Numbered from the stretch's first letter, positions 52,325-63,920 are shown. The stretch is DNA of 64,000 nucleotides from CALHKP01 sp963558075 (GCA_963558075.1 CAUWFN010000011.1:17824-81823), one strand, 5' to 3'. Notes: a model not told the origin generated them from the sequence alone. Made by a program: numbers and translations.

Positions 52325-53860
52325 CTACATCAAAGGACTAAGCACACGTAAAACCGCATCAAAGAGTAGTCCAAAGAATGTAGTTTTGCAGTCATCGAGC
52401 TTTATTTCCTTTGACTTTTCGAATGTATCGAAATAATCATCCTTTAGATCTCTAAGAGCTTTACAGCCTATCATCATAGTGCCGCACTCAAAATGTAGGA
52501 ATAGACTTCTGTAGTCTAGGTTGATTGTGCCTACAACTCCTAGATAATCATCGCACAGGAAGCTCTTTGCATGTATGAATCCCGGCGTGTATTCGTACAC
52601 CTTTACACCTGCTTTGATGAGCGGAGTGTAGTATGAACGAGTCAGTCTGAATACGATTTTTTTGTCCGGAATTGCCGGAGTTACGATTCTTACATCTACG
52701 CCTCTCTTTGCTGCTAGCTGCAGCGCTGTCATCATCTCGTTGTCCAAGATCAAATAAGGAGTGAATATATATAGGTAAGTTTTTGCCTGATTTATCATCT
52801 CCATATAGACGTTTTCGCCGAGAGTCTCATCGTCTAGCGGTGAATCAGAGTAAGGCTGTATAACACCGTCACTATCAAAGTGATCCGGATGATGAACCTT
52901 TGGTCTATATATGCTGTAGTCTTCTTCTGTTGGTCTGAAGGCATTCCACATGTTTAGGAACATAACAGTATAGTTCCATACTGCATCTCCCTCGAGTCTG
53001 ATTCCTGTGTCTTTCCAGTGTCCGAATCTCTCTACTTTGTTAATGTATTCATCTGCGAGATTGAAGCCTCCGGAATATCCAATATATCCGTCGATAACGA
53101 GAATTTTTCTATGGTCTCTGTTGTTATATACCATGGATGCAATCGGTTTGATAGGGTTAAAAGAAATAGTTTTGATTCCCTCCTCCTCAAGACCATGCAT
53201 GAATCCAAGAGGAATTTTCTCTATGCTTCCAAAATCGTCGTATATGAATCTTACATCGACTCCAGCCTCTGCTTTTTCTTTTAGGATTTTGTGAATTTCG
53301 TCCCACATGTAGCCGCTTCCAACGATAAAGTATTCGATAAAAATAAAATGCTGTGCGTTTCTAAGATCCTCTAGCATATCAGGAAAAGCCTTGTCTCCAA
53401 GGGAGTAATACTTTGTTTTTGTTCCCGCCCATGCAGGATATGGACCTTCGTTTGCAATATATTTTATTGTAGTCATCAGCCTGCTGCTTCCGATTTCACC
53501 AAGGTTATATGTCTGCTTAAGGTCGTCCTTGTGCCTCGCTTCTACAGGATCAAGCTTCATTTTGATTCGCTTCGATGGTCGTTTATTACCAAAGAATACG
53601 TACATTGTCGTTCCAAGAATAGGGAACAGACATATGAGCATTACCCAGCCCATTTTGTAGGCTGGGTTATCATCCCTGTAAATTACAAACAGCGCCATCA
53701 GTGCCGATGCTAGTGTGAATCCGATTGAAATAAACTCGTTGTACTCACTCAGTTTCATTACAGCAACGCCAAACCACGCAAACTGAAGCAGTATCAGAGC
53801 AACCATTATTACAAGCGGACTGAAAATTTTTCCCAGTATCTTTTTTAATCTAACAATCAT
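52325..53860 (-). CDS. cls: Cardiolipin synthase
   Basis: A 511-residue phospholipase-D-type enzyme. Two or three TM segments lie within residues 10-90. Two HKD motifs follow: His250/Lys252/Asp257 (HRKILVIDG) and His430/Lys432/Asp437 (IHAKSFLCDD). It condenses two phosphatidylglycerols into cardiolipin at the membrane. A terminator separates it from the gene upstream. Confidence 0.96.
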   Translation of the reverse strand: MIVRLKKILGKIFSPLVIMVALILLQFAWFGVAVMKLSEYNEFISIGFTLASALMALFVIYRDDNPAYKMGWVMLICLFPILGTTMYVFFGNKRPSKRIKMKLDPVEARHKDDLKQTYNLGEIGSSRLMTTIKYIANEGPYPAWAGTKTKYYSLGDKAFPDMLEDLRNAQHFIFIEYFIVGSGYMWDEIHKILKEKAEAGVDVRFIYDDFGSIEKIPLGFMHGLEEEGIKTISFNPIKPIASMVYNNRDHRKILVIDGYIGYSGGFNLADEYINKVERFGHWKDTGIRLEGDAVWNYTVMFLNMWNAFRPTEEDYSIYRPKVHHPDHFDSDGVIQPYSDSPLDDETLGENVYMEMINQAKTYLYIFTPYLILDNEMMTALQLAAKRGVDVRIVTPAIPDKKIVFRLTRSYYTPLIKAGVKVYEYTPGFIHAKSFLCDDYLGVVGTINLDYRSLFLHFECGTMMIGCKALRDLKDDYFDTFEKSKEIKLDDCKTTFFGLLFDAVLRVLSPLM

Positions 53861-53875
53861 CTCTTGCCCCTTTCC

Positions 53876-53902
53876 AAAAAAGCCCGGGTTTTACCCCGGG
53901 CC
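53876..53902 (-). terminator. Terminator of the ArgZ/AgrE-like gene
   Basis: GCCCGGG (53882-53888) pairs with CCCGGGC (53895-53901). The minus strand then reads T6. Confidence 0.9.
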
Positions 53903-53937
53903 TTCTGTACTCTAACTGTTATCTTTAAATGTGCTAT

Positions 53938-55029
53938 TTAAATTTCTAGTCCCTTAACAACGTTTGACAGAAAATCCTGCACGTTTGTTACTATACCCTT
54001 TGCTGCTAGGCTTCCGCGGTCGCCAAGTTTGTTTGCAGCAAAATCAGAAGTGTCTACCATATAGAAATATACAGGTCGAATTGTTTTATCCTCCAGCACT
54101 CTGTATGTTGGAGTCATGTTTCCTGTCGCAATTGTATGAAGTACTGTAGCCATTCCTATTACAGTTGTAGCTTTTCTGACATGAGATCTTATAGCATCCT
54201 GACCGACGTATGTATGCTCATAAACTTCCGGAAGTGGTCCGTCGTCTCTGATTGAACCGTTAAGTACGAATGGAATATCATTTTCAACACAGGCGCAGAT
54301 AATGCCAGAATCGATATTTTCTTTTTTGATAAATTCTGGAATCGATCCATATCTGTTGATCAAATTGATTGTGTCGATATGATTGTAGTGGCCATCGAAA
54401 TGTGGTTCCTGCGTTCTAATATCCTGACCTAGAGCAGTTCCTAGATATCCAGCCTCAAGGTCGTGAGTCGCAAGAGCGTTTCCTGCAAGAAGAGCCTGAA
54501 CATAACCTTCTTTTATAAGCTTTGCCATATTCTCTCTAGCAGTTACATCGAATGAGCATGCAGGTCCAAGAACCCACACTACATATCCACCGTTTTCCTT
54601 CTCGTGTTTCAGCAATTCCACAAGCTGCTCATAGTCACGGGAAAATGCAGTTTCTCTACTTCTACTCTGTCTAAAAGCAAAAGTTCCTGCTGCCTTTTTC
54701 TCTCCCTGATCAAAGCAATCAGCGTGAACATATATACCGTCTTCACAGTTTTCCCTGCGTCCGATTACAACCATGTCCCCCTGCTTTACGTTTCTGAACT
54801 CACGAACATGAATTTTTCCGTTTTCATATACAGCCACGCAGTCCATACGACTGTCTTCGGCCAAAAGCCACTCTTCACCTATTTTGAAATATTCCGGATA
54901 AATAGATGTAGCATGAAAATTATCTGGTACGGATTTATCTCTCTGTGAAGGCTCTAGCACCGCATTTGGTGCATCAACAAAGCGCTTCTCAGTAAAATCC
55001 GGATATTTATATTCTGGTAATTTAAACAT
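53938..55029 (-). CDS. TIGR00300/LOR-SDH family protein (ArgZ/AgrE C-terminal-like)
   Basis: A 363-residue protein. The region VLGPACSFDVTARENMAKLI with LLAGNALATHDLEAGYLGTA resembles the Rossmann-like C-terminal part of cyanobacterial ArgZ/AgrE and archaeal TIGR00300 proteins, some of which are ornithine cyclodeaminases. FVLNGSIRDDGPLPEVY and HTIATGNMTPTYR are further landmarks. It may act on ornithine to give proline, or on a related amino acid; this is moderate inference. It follows serS by 18 bp and probably shares its transcript. Confidence 0.78.
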   Translation of the reverse strand: MFKLPEYKYPDFTEKRFVDAPNAVLEPSQRDKSVPDNFHATSIYPEYFKIGEEWLLAEDSRMDCVAVYENGKIHVREFRNVKQGDMVVIGRRENCEDGIYVHADCFDQGEKKAAGTFAFRQSRSRETAFSRDYEQLVELLKHEKENGGYVVWVLGPACSFDVTARENMAKLIKEGYVQALLAGNALATHDLEAGYLGTALGQDIRTQEPHFDGHYNHIDTINLINRYGSIPEFIKKENIDSGIICACVENDIPFVLNGSIRDDGPLPEVYEHTYVGQDAIRSHVRKATTVIGMATVLHTIATGNMTPTYRVLEDKTIRPVYFYMVDTSDFAANKLGDRGSLAAKGIVTNVQDFLSNVVKGLEI

Positions 55030-55047
55030 AATCTCTAACCTACAAAA

Positions 55048-56337
<1,290 letters not shown>

Positions 56338-56395
56338 CTACCGCAAGGGCATTTTGCAGATTTTTCCTTTCTCCCGAAACTGGGTTTATATAAAG

Positions 56396-58315
56396 TTACA
56401 GTATGTTCTTTTTGTATCTTTCGTACAGGCAAATCAGCTCTTCAACCTTAACCTGAATCTCCTTCTGAAGGTCTGATGCCAGGCCAAACTCACGCTTATC
56501 TAGAGCTTCTTTTGCTCTTGTAAGAAGACATTTTTCGTCGATTGTATCTTTTCCAAGAACATGTCTCAGCTTATCTATTTCTATCCACAGCTTGATATCA
56601 AAGTCAGAAAAGTCGTTTTCTGGATGAACCATTCTGCAGTCTCTAAGGATTGCCATGTTCTGAGGAATTATTCTATCGTGAAGCTCAGTTCTCCATTGTG
56701 AAAGAACCTGTGCCTTATATGATTCGATTGCCATATCTGTCATTACATTGCCTGCTTTGAGAACCTCAAGTTTTTCTGGATATCTGTCAAAGGCAGATAT
56801 ATTTTCCCATACAGTTCCCGGTGCTCTTCCAAACAGCTTGTCTCTTTCTTCCTTTGTATAGTCATCGAATACGTCTTCTTCACTTCTGTATTCTCTATTC
56901 TTTTCAAGGTAGAAATCCTCCTCACCGTAGCTCTTGGAAATTGACTTTTCCAGTTCCTTTGGTGTCTTTTCAGCTTCGAGTGCATGTTTTATACCATCGA
57001 ACATAGCCATATATGAAGCTGCAATTACAAGATATGTGTCACTCTTTGGATTTGGTGCTCTAAGCTCAAATCTTGTTGCAAGAGGATTTTTGCTATCTCT
57101 GATAAGACCTGCAAGAACTGTTCTGTTTCTGGAAGGTTCTGTTTCTGATCTTCCAAGGGAAGTTACAATACATACAGGTGCTTCGAATCCCGGTTTCAGT
57201 CTGTTCAGGGAATCGTTTGTCGCACTTACAAATGGATTGATGATTTCATAGTTTTTTAGAAGACCCATCAGCGCACCAAATCCTATAGGGTTTAGATACT
57301 CTTTCATCATATCCTCAGGTGCGAATACACTTGTCATCTTGCCATTTTTTAGCTTTGCTGCTACTCCAAGATGAGTATGCTCTCCGCTTCCTGCTACGCC
57401 CTTGAATGGTTTTGCCATAAATGTTACATCAAGTCCATGCATTGTAAATATATCTCTTACGACATATTTCACCTGGTTTTCGTTATCTGCAGCCTGCATT
57501 GCATCTGCAAACTTCCAGTCTATTTCTAGCTGTTCCATTACGTGGTCGAAGTGACCTGTATTTCCCATTTTTGCTTTTACGCCGCCGACCTCCTTGTGGC
57601 CCATTTCTACGCCAAAGCCATATTTATCAAGGATTCTTAATGTATCCTCGAGGGCAGTTCTTACCTCTCCATAAGTTCTCTTCCAGTACTGCTCTTTTAG
57701 GACCTGTGCTGTGAAAAGCTGCTCTCTGTCGCCTTTGTCATCAGGTGTCTTTACCCAGAACTCAAGCTCTGTTGCACTTGTAAGAATTAGCTCTTCTATG
57801 TCATCTGCACTTTCTGCGTCCTTTATATACTGAAATACATAAGGATGCTCTCTGAGAAGCTTCATTGTCTCTGTTCTGAAATATGCAAGAGCATCTCTGA
57901 GCATAACTCTTGAGCCGCATGCAAATCTTTCGTTATGGACAAGAAATGATGGGATTCTCAGGGTTCCTACAGGAAGTCCCAGTTTATAGTCTATGTTTCT
58001 ATAGTTGTAGTCAACATACCAGTTAACACTAAGGTCAGGTATGATATCTACTTTTGCGTTATTTAGCTTAGCAATTTTTGGAAGTGCTACAGATGATCCA
58101 TCTGTCTGCACACCTGTTCCCAGCAGCTTATCTATATCTTCTATGAACAGATCTACGGGAATTTTTTCGTCAGTATCATGTCCACCGATATCAATACCCA
58201 CAAGAGAAACATACTGGACTTCCGGATGTTCTCTCAGCGCTGAAATTATTTCTTCGTACGAATGCTCATTCGCCGGGATATTGAATAACATTTTATCAAT
58301 GTCGAATGGTAGCAT
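56396..58315 (-). CDS. Divergent, enlarged glutamine synthetase family protein
   Basis: A 639-residue protein, much longer than GSI (about 440-470). Catalytic-fold landmarks are SATELEFWVK (180-189), EMGHKEVGGVKAKMGNTGH (237-255), GSGEHTHLG (309-317) and RFELRAPNPKSDTYL (415-429), where GSI has GSGMH and RxExRxPD. Residues 440-639 are extra, mostly helical. Either it makes glutamine or it is a gamma-glutamyl ligase for another amine. It lies 76 bp upstream of serS. Confidence 0.85.
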   Translation of the reverse strand: MLPFDIDKMLFNIPANEHSYEEIISALREHPEVQYVSLVGIDIGGHDTDEKIPVDLFIEDIDKLLGTGVQTDGSSVALPKIAKLNNAKVDIIPDLSVNWYVDYNYRNIDYKLGLPVGTLRIPSFLVHNERFACGSRVMLRDALAYFRTETMKLLREHPYVFQYIKDAESADDIEELILTSATELEFWVKTPDDKGDREQLFTAQVLKEQYWKRTYGEVRTALEDTLRILDKYGFGVEMGHKEVGGVKAKMGNTGHFDHVMEQLEIDWKFADAMQAADNENQVKYVVRDIFTMHGLDVTFMAKPFKGVAGSGEHTHLGVAAKLKNGKMTSVFAPEDMMKEYLNPIGFGALMGLLKNYEIINPFVSATNDSLNRLKPGFEAPVCIVTSLGRSETEPSRNRTVLAGLIRDSKNPLATRFELRAPNPKSDTYLVIAASYMAMFDGIKHALEAEKTPKELEKSISKSYGEEDFYLEKNREYRSEEDVFDDYTKEERDKLFGRAPGTVWENISAFDRYPEKLEVLKAGNVMTDMAIESYKAQVLSQWRTELHDRIIPQNMAILRDCRMVHPENDFSDFDIKLWIEIDKLRHVLGKDTIDEKCLLTRAKEALDKREFGLASDLQKEIQVKVEELICLYERYKKNIL

Positions 58316-58358
58316 AGATTTCTTTCCTCCTTTTGGTCACGTCAACAAAGTCTTACGG

Positions 58359-58386
58359 GCATCCCTTTCGGGATGCCCTTTGTTAT
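58359..58386. terminator. Hairpin between UPF0182 and the GS-like gene
   Basis: A perfect 9-bp stem GGGCATCCC/GGGATGCCC around TTTC. T-runs are weak on both strands, so termination is likely but not certain. Confidence 0.55.
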
Positions 58387-58398
58387 CTTATAGGTCTG

Positions 58399-61230
58399 TT
58401 ATGCAAGCTTATTAAGAGCACTTTCGAGCTCATTCATGTGCTTGCCGTAAGAAGCCCAGTCGCCATCCTTGAGAGCAGCCTGTGCGTCTTCGTAAGCTTT
58501 TACTGCTTTTTTGATGTAGTCTTCACTTGTTAGAGGTTTTTCTGATTCGGATGAGCTTTCTCCGCCTGTTGGCTGTTCAAGACCGCTTCCCTCTCCGAAT
58601 AGGCTCTCAAGAGCTGCCGCAAGTGTAGGTTCATATGCAATTCTATCTCCGTATGCTACTACTACTCGTTTTACTTCAGGAATAGCACTGTTGGATGCTT
58701 CTAGATAGATTGGCTCTACATAAAGCAGTGAATTTTCTATAGGTACTACGAACAGATTTCCACGGCTGTACTGTGAACCTGCCTGGCTCCACAGGGAGAA
58801 GTCCTGTGAAATCTTAGTATTCTGGTCAATCTGCGCTTCTATCTGCATTGGGCCGTATACTGTTTTGTTCTTAGGGAACTGGTACAGTACAAGCTCTCCG
58901 TAGTGTTCGCTATCGTTTCTTGCAATCATCAGAGCAGTCATATTCTGCTTTGATTTTGGTGTGTACGGAATTGAACTGATAAACTCTGCTGAGCCCTCGC
59001 CAGGAAGTTTTGCTATGTAGTAGTTAGGTGACATAGTCTGTTCTTCTGTTCCGTAGATTTCATGTGCAAGTTCCCAGTGGTCTTCGTTCTGGTAGAATAC
59101 CTTTTCGTCTTCCATATGATATCTTCCGTATACTTCTGACTGAATCTTGAAGAGTGCGTTAGGATATCTGATGTGTGAGCGAAGTCCTTCTGGCATCTTA
59201 TCCATATCCTTGAATAGTTTAGGATATATCTTCTGATATGTTTTTGCAATAGGATCCTTATCGTCTACAACGTAGTAGCTTACATCTCCGTTGTATGCAT
59301 CAACTACAACTTTAACTGAGTTTCTGATGTAGTTTGTTGTTCCTGCCTCATGTGTGTAAGGCTCTGAATATGGATAGTATGAACTTGTTGTATATGCGTC
59401 AATCATCCAGTAGATTTTGCCGTCTACTGTTACAGCATAAGGATCGTCCTCGTAGTTTAGATAAGGCATGATTTTCTGAACTCTATCTACAACGTTTCTG
59501 TTGATGATGATTCTAGAATCGCTATCGATATTAGATGAAACAAGAAGTTTCATGCTTGCTTCTCTCATTGAGAACATGATTCTGTTGAACAGGTTCAGTT
59601 TAATACCTGCGCTACCTTCGTACTTGCTGTATTTGTTTGAGTTTCCGTCAGGATAGTCGAATTCTTCTTCGTCTGTGTTTACGATAACGTAGTCGTTTGA
59701 CAGTTCTCCGAAGTAAACTTCAGGTCTTGTGATCTGAATGTTTTCGGCTGATGACTCCGGCGGAATGTTTTTGATTACAACATCAGGCTGTCCACTTGCT
59801 GTAATAGTGTTAACTCTTGAAACTGCAAGTCCGTAGCCGTGAGTATATTTTAGATGTCTGTTAATCCATGTGTCTGTAATCTTTGATTCGTCAATTTCTC
59901 TAAGTGACAGATATGTCTGAGTGTATGTTCCGTTAATATCGTATCTGTCTACGTCGATATCATTAAACTTGTAGTACTGTCTGATACTCTGAGTCTGGTT
60001 ATAGAATGTCTTGACAGGCTTGTAGTCATTAATTCTGATATTGCCAATAGTATCTTTGTTTGATGCGATGTCTCCAACTGTCAGGCTATTGTCTGCAGCA
60101 AAAGATTTAACATCTACATCGTCAAGCTGATATGCATACTGAGTGTACTTGATGTTGTCTGCCAGATACTTCTTTTCTTTGTTGATTTCGTCTGGAGATA
60201 CAACCATGTTCTGTACAAGCAGTGAAATTGCAATTCCTGCAACGTTTACAATAATCATTGCAGCCGGTACTGTCAGAAGCTTCTTGTACTGCTTCTTGCG
60301 CATGAACAAAACAGTTGCTATGGCACCTGCTACAGATAAAACCATGAGAATTCTGTAAACCCACAGAGTTACCATTACATCTGTAAATCCTGCTCCAAAC
60401 ACAGCTCCTGTGTGTGACTGTAGAAGATCAAACTGTCTCAGGAAGAAATGTAGACCCAGCATCAGGAAGAAAACAACTCCTAGAATTGTAACCTGGCCAG
60501 ATGCGATTTCCATGAGCGATTTGACATTAGTATCTGAAATATGTTTTTTCTTTCTTGGTGGAACGTTGAATCCAAACATCTGAGCAAACGGATTGTTAGG
60601 GTCAGCTGCACCTTCTGATTCGTAAGGTTCCGGTTCATCATCCTCGTATACGCTTGGAGTGTGCATAGTGATGAGGATTAAGTAGTATACAACTGTTGCG
60701 GCCATGAATAGAACGATTACGCCTATTAGAATTTCGTTCAATCTCTTCAGGAATTCAAACTTGAAGATGTAGAAGGAAATATCCATTCCAAACAGCGGAT
60801 CATTCAGATCAAAGTCTGTACTGTTTGTGAATTCCAGTGCCTGGAACCACAGGTTTGAAACAAAGTAGAACGATACAAGTACACCGAATACTATTGATAG
60901 TATATTTGTGTACATGTTAAGCTTCTTAAGATTTGTTTCTTCTGTTGAAACTATTTTAGCAAAATAGCCTTTTTTCAGTTTTCTGAGATACAGATTCATA
61001 AGCACTGTCAGCACAACAAGGGCCGGCAGACCGAACTTCAGCTGAGTAAACAGCTTTGTGAAGAACACGCTTACGTATCCCATTTCCTTAAACCATAACC
61101 AGTCGGTTATGAAATTTACCATCGCAACAAGAAGAGCTACGATTACAACTACAACGAGCAGGAATATGGCAAATATATTTCGCTGCCCCTGAGTCTTCGG
61201 TTTCTTTTCCTTTTTTTCTCGCTTTTTCAC
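58399..61230 (-). CDS. UPF0182 family membrane protein
   Basis: A 943-residue protein. I place the start at GTG 61230 because AGGAGG lies 7 nt upstream; the in-frame ATGs farther up lie before that site. After a Lys-rich start come about seven TM segments in the first 320 residues (ITDWLWFKEMGYVSVFFTKL is typical), then a large extracytoplasmic domain with YTHGYGLAVSRVN and a C-terminal acidic tail. The family is widespread in Actinobacteria and Firmicutes with no firm function. Confidence 0.9.
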   Translation of the reverse strand: MKKREKKEKKPKTQGQRNIFAIFLLVVVVIVALLVAMVNFITDWLWFKEMGYVSVFFTKLFTQLKFGLPALVVLTVLMNLYLRKLKKGYFAKIVSTEETNLKKLNMYTNILSIVFGVLVSFYFVSNLWFQALEFTNSTDFDLNDPLFGMDISFYIFKFEFLKRLNEILIGVIVLFMAATVVYYLILITMHTPSVYEDDEPEPYESEGAADPNNPFAQMFGFNVPPRKKKHISDTNVKSLMEIASGQVTILGVVFFLMLGLHFFLRQFDLLQSHTGAVFGAGFTDVMVTLWVYRILMVLSVAGAIATVLFMRKKQYKKLLTVPAAMIIVNVAGIAISLLVQNMVVSPDEINKEKKYLADNIKYTQYAYQLDDVDVKSFAADNSLTVGDIASNKDTIGNIRINDYKPVKTFYNQTQSIRQYYKFNDIDVDRYDINGTYTQTYLSLREIDESKITDTWINRHLKYTHGYGLAVSRVNTITASGQPDVVIKNIPPESSAENIQITRPEVYFGELSNDYVIVNTDEEEFDYPDGNSNKYSKYEGSAGIKLNLFNRIMFSMREASMKLLVSSNIDSDSRIIINRNVVDRVQKIMPYLNYEDDPYAVTVDGKIYWMIDAYTTSSYYPYSEPYTHEAGTTNYIRNSVKVVVDAYNGDVSYYVVDDKDPIAKTYQKIYPKLFKDMDKMPEGLRSHIRYPNALFKIQSEVYGRYHMEDEKVFYQNEDHWELAHEIYGTEEQTMSPNYYIAKLPGEGSAEFISSIPYTPKSKQNMTALMIARNDSEHYGELVLYQFPKNKTVYGPMQIEAQIDQNTKISQDFSLWSQAGSQYSRGNLFVVPIENSLLYVEPIYLEASNSAIPEVKRVVVAYGDRIAYEPTLAAALESLFGEGSGLEQPTGGESSSESEKPLTSEDYIKKAVKAYEDAQAALKDGDWASYGKHMNELESALNKLA

Positions 61231-61265
61231 TTTTTCCCCTCCTGACATATGCCTCTGCACCGGCA

Positions 61266-63098
61266 TTAAATGTCTTTAATTCTGACTATCTCCATAGTCT
61301 TGTCTTCTGAAACGAGCTGTACAATCTTACGGCCCGTTGTCGCAGGCTCTCCCGCATCTTCAATTTCTGAAACCTGAATAAGCACATAATAGTTATTATC
61401 TGCTGTTCTGATTTCACCAAATTCAAGCGCTGTCACCGCAAACCCTTTATTCTCGACAGGCGAAAGAGCTTCTATCTCATGGTAGAAATCGCTGTCCGGA
61501 ACAAGAAGATCCAGCAGAGCATCATTTGCTCCGTTTCTGAAATCTACCAGGTGTGAGTAATATGAAATAATGTCTCCTACTATTACATTTCCATAGTTAA
61601 CAGTTTTGCCGTTATCATCTGTGTACCAAACGCTATCTGTAAAAGCAGCAGAATCAGCAAAGCCTTCTATTCCATAATCGTTATCATGATCAAAGCCTAG
61701 ATTGGCACCTTCTTTGATTTCGGGAATATTAGGAGCCTTTGCTCGCTCAGCATCTATGACCTTGCTCATTGCAGTAGTCACATCTGAGGGCACCCCTGTT
61801 TCCTGCACCTCGTCATCAAATCCAAAAAGACCTGCTACCTTGTCTATACCCTTTTGGATATACATGCCAGGAACACTGTCTTTTGCAAACAGAAGAATCG
61901 ATGCAAGAATAACTACAAGAGCAAGAATCACAATTATAATGTCTAGGAAAATTTTCTTTCCTGATTTTCCAGACTTTCTTTCTGTGTCGTGTTTTTTGCT
62001 CTTTGGAGCTTCATTTTCTTCTTCAAAATTTTCTGGTTCGAATATATCACTATATTTTATTTTATTTTTCTTTGGAGCAACAGGTTTTGCTTTTGCAGCT
62101 TCAGCCTTTACACTCAAATCTGCAATAGTTGTTCCTATCGGCTGATAAATTCCAATAACTCCGCTTTCGATAGAATCAAATGGAACATCAAAGTGATTTT
62201 CTGGAGCCGGATATTTTGGCTTTATCACCTTCTTGAGTGCAGATTTTAATCTATCTGCGCCCATTCTATCTTCTACCTTCTCGCTAATTTCAGAATCATT
62301 TACCTCTACAGATTCTACAGACTCTATAGGCTGCTGATCTGGATTTTCGGATACTGCAACGTTTTCCTCATCCGGCTCTATGTCTGTATTTCCCCAGCTA
62401 TCTCTCGCTTTTTCTAGCTTTTCGGCTTTTGAAGCTAGGGCTTCTTCTGCTTCGTTTTCCTCGTGAATTCGTTTTTTCAGTCTCTCGTATTCCTGATCTA
62501 AAAGAGCCTGAAATTCTTCGTTTTTCTTATTAAATGTATAGAACTTGTCTATCTTTCTCTTTTCCGGTTCACCGCTTTGACCTTCCAAACTGTCATCTTC
62601 TGCAAGCTCGGACACATCAGTTACATCCTGCGGCATTTCCTTTGCCCTTGCTGCCTCTTCTGCTGCAGCTTCCATGCCGCTTCTATCAAGTCTTGTTGTA
62701 GTCCCAAGTCCCCAGTCAAAAGATGCAGGCTCGCCTCTAAAAATATCCTCCTCGCGGAAAACACTTTCTACTTCATCAGTCTTATCTGTAACCTTCTGTC
62801 TGTCATCTACAACAGATGACCAGTTAAAATCAGCCTTCGCGGGGTCTACATTTCTCTCTGGTGGAAATCCTCCAAGATCCCAGTCAAAATCTATGTGACG
62901 CGCTGCACTTAGCATCTCTTTTGCATCGCTTTTGTCTTCACATTCTTCTTTTTCAAAATCAACCGCACCTGTAACAAATCCAGTTTCTTCAGAAAATCCT
63001 TCCTCTGGCTCCGCATCAGCTACGGAAACTTTCGCTCCACAGTTACTGCAGAATTTGTCTTTCTCATTTAAGTCTTTGCCGCATACTTTGCAATACAT
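61266..63098 (-). CDS. Zinc-ribbon single-TM membrane protein
   Basis: A 610-residue protein started at MYCKVCGKDLNEKDKFCSNC (ATG 63098, GGAGGGAAAT upstream). The N-terminal Cys-x2-Cys pairs form a zinc ribbon. A long acidic, probably disordered and partly coiled region follows (residues 30-380). One TM segment lies near 387-407 (FLDIIIVILALVVILASILL). A roughly 200-residue extracytoplasmic C-terminal domain follows. I know no function. It lies between UPF0182 and the small TM protein, so the three may work together. Confidence 0.82.
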   Translation of the reverse strand: MYCKVCGKDLNEKDKFCSNCGAKVSVADAEPEEGFSEETGFVTGAVDFEKEECEDKSDAKEMLSAARHIDFDWDLGGFPPERNVDPAKADFNWSSVVDDRQKVTDKTDEVESVFREEDIFRGEPASFDWGLGTTTRLDRSGMEAAAEEAARAKEMPQDVTDVSELAEDDSLEGQSGEPEKRKIDKFYTFNKKNEEFQALLDQEYERLKKRIHEENEAEEALASKAEKLEKARDSWGNTDIEPDEENVAVSENPDQQPIESVESVEVNDSEISEKVEDRMGADRLKSALKKVIKPKYPAPENHFDVPFDSIESGVIGIYQPIGTTIADLSVKAEAAKAKPVAPKKNKIKYSDIFEPENFEEENEAPKSKKHDTERKSGKSGKKIFLDIIIVILALVVILASILLFAKDSVPGMYIQKGIDKVAGLFGFDDEVQETGVPSDVTTAMSKVIDAERAKAPNIPEIKEGANLGFDHDNDYGIEGFADSAAFTDSVWYTDDNGKTVNYGNVIVGDIISYYSHLVDFRNGANDALLDLLVPDSDFYHEIEALSPVENKGFAVTALEFGEIRTADNNYYVLIQVSEIEDAGEPATTGRKIVQLVSEDKTMEIVRIKDI

Positions 63099-63118
63099 AT
63101 TTCCCTCCAAAGATTCTG

Positions 63119-63862
63119 TTATTTAATCTGTTCCGACAACTGTTCTTCTGTATATACATTGCCGAATTTATCTATAGCACAGTCCCTATTCATATACACC
63201 TTAGGTGTTTCCACACTCTTTCTGTGCCCTGCAATTTCACTTTCCTGTTTTTTTGTATCTCTAATCAAAGCCTCTATGACTTCTTCTGAATCAGTACTAC
63301 GAAGTCCCTCGTATACAGAAAACGCACCCGGTTTTTCAGCCTGGGCTTCTTCTGATTTTTCCTGCATGCTTTCTATGGCTTCATCGTTCTTAACCGCTTT
63401 AGCTAGAGCAGAGGCTTTCACATCATCCGAACATGCTACCGAATCTAAGTCTTTATCATCAGCTACAGCTTTAGAATATGCAGCTTCGCCTGATGATGCA
63501 TGATTCTCCGGTATATACTCATGGTCGATGCTTACGGTTGTCTGATGATCTCGATCATCGTCAGATACTACATAAGAAACCTTTACTGACGGAATATCCT
63601 TAGATACGCTTATGCTATTTTTCGATTTCCCCGTATCCTTTGCGGCTCTAACCGTCTGCTTATCGTTTATACTACTTACTGTTGTATTTATATCAGAAAC
63701 AGTGCTGTTTATCTGAGAAAGCACATTTTTTTCTCTTTTCGTTTTCACAATCGCCCTTACAAGCGCATACAAAACAATGACTGCAAGAATTACAAGCAGT
63801 GCAATCTCTATAGGATACTGGTATTTGATTATAAATTCACCTATTTTTCCAACAGCATTCAT
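63119..63862 (-). CDS. Single-TM protein of unknown function
   Basis: A 247-residue protein with one TM segment near residues 16-38 (PIEIALLVILAVIVLYALV) and a hydrophilic, Ser/Asp/Glu-rich remainder. A short structured piece may lie at KVYMNRDCAIDKFGNVYTEE near the end. GGAGG precedes the ATG. It is the first gene of the minus-strand group with the zinc-ribbon and UPF0182 genes. I recognise no family. Confidence 0.78.
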   Translation of the reverse strand: MNAVGKIGEFIIKYQYPIEIALLVILAVIVLYALVRAIVKTKREKNVLSQINSTVSDINTTVSSINDKQTVRAAKDTGKSKNSISVSKDIPSVKVSYVVSDDDRDHQTTVSIDHEYIPENHASSGEAAYSKAVADDKDLDSVACSDDVKASALAKAVKNDEAIESMQEKSEEAQAEKPGAFSVYEGLRSTDSEEVIEALIRDTKKQESEIAGHRKSVETPKVYMNRDCAIDKFGNVYTEEQLSEQIK

Positions 63863-63891
63863 GTGTGTTCCTCCATAATGATTTTCATTAT

Positions 63892-63920
63892 ATTATACAA
63901 TAAATGCGGACTTTAAGCAA
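63892..63920 (-). promoter_or_regulatory. Promoter of the TM protein/zinc-ribbon/UPF0182 operon
   Basis: On the minus strand TTGCTT (63915-63920) and TATAAT (63892-63897) are 17 bp apart, about 30 bp before the first ATG. Confidence 0.6.
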
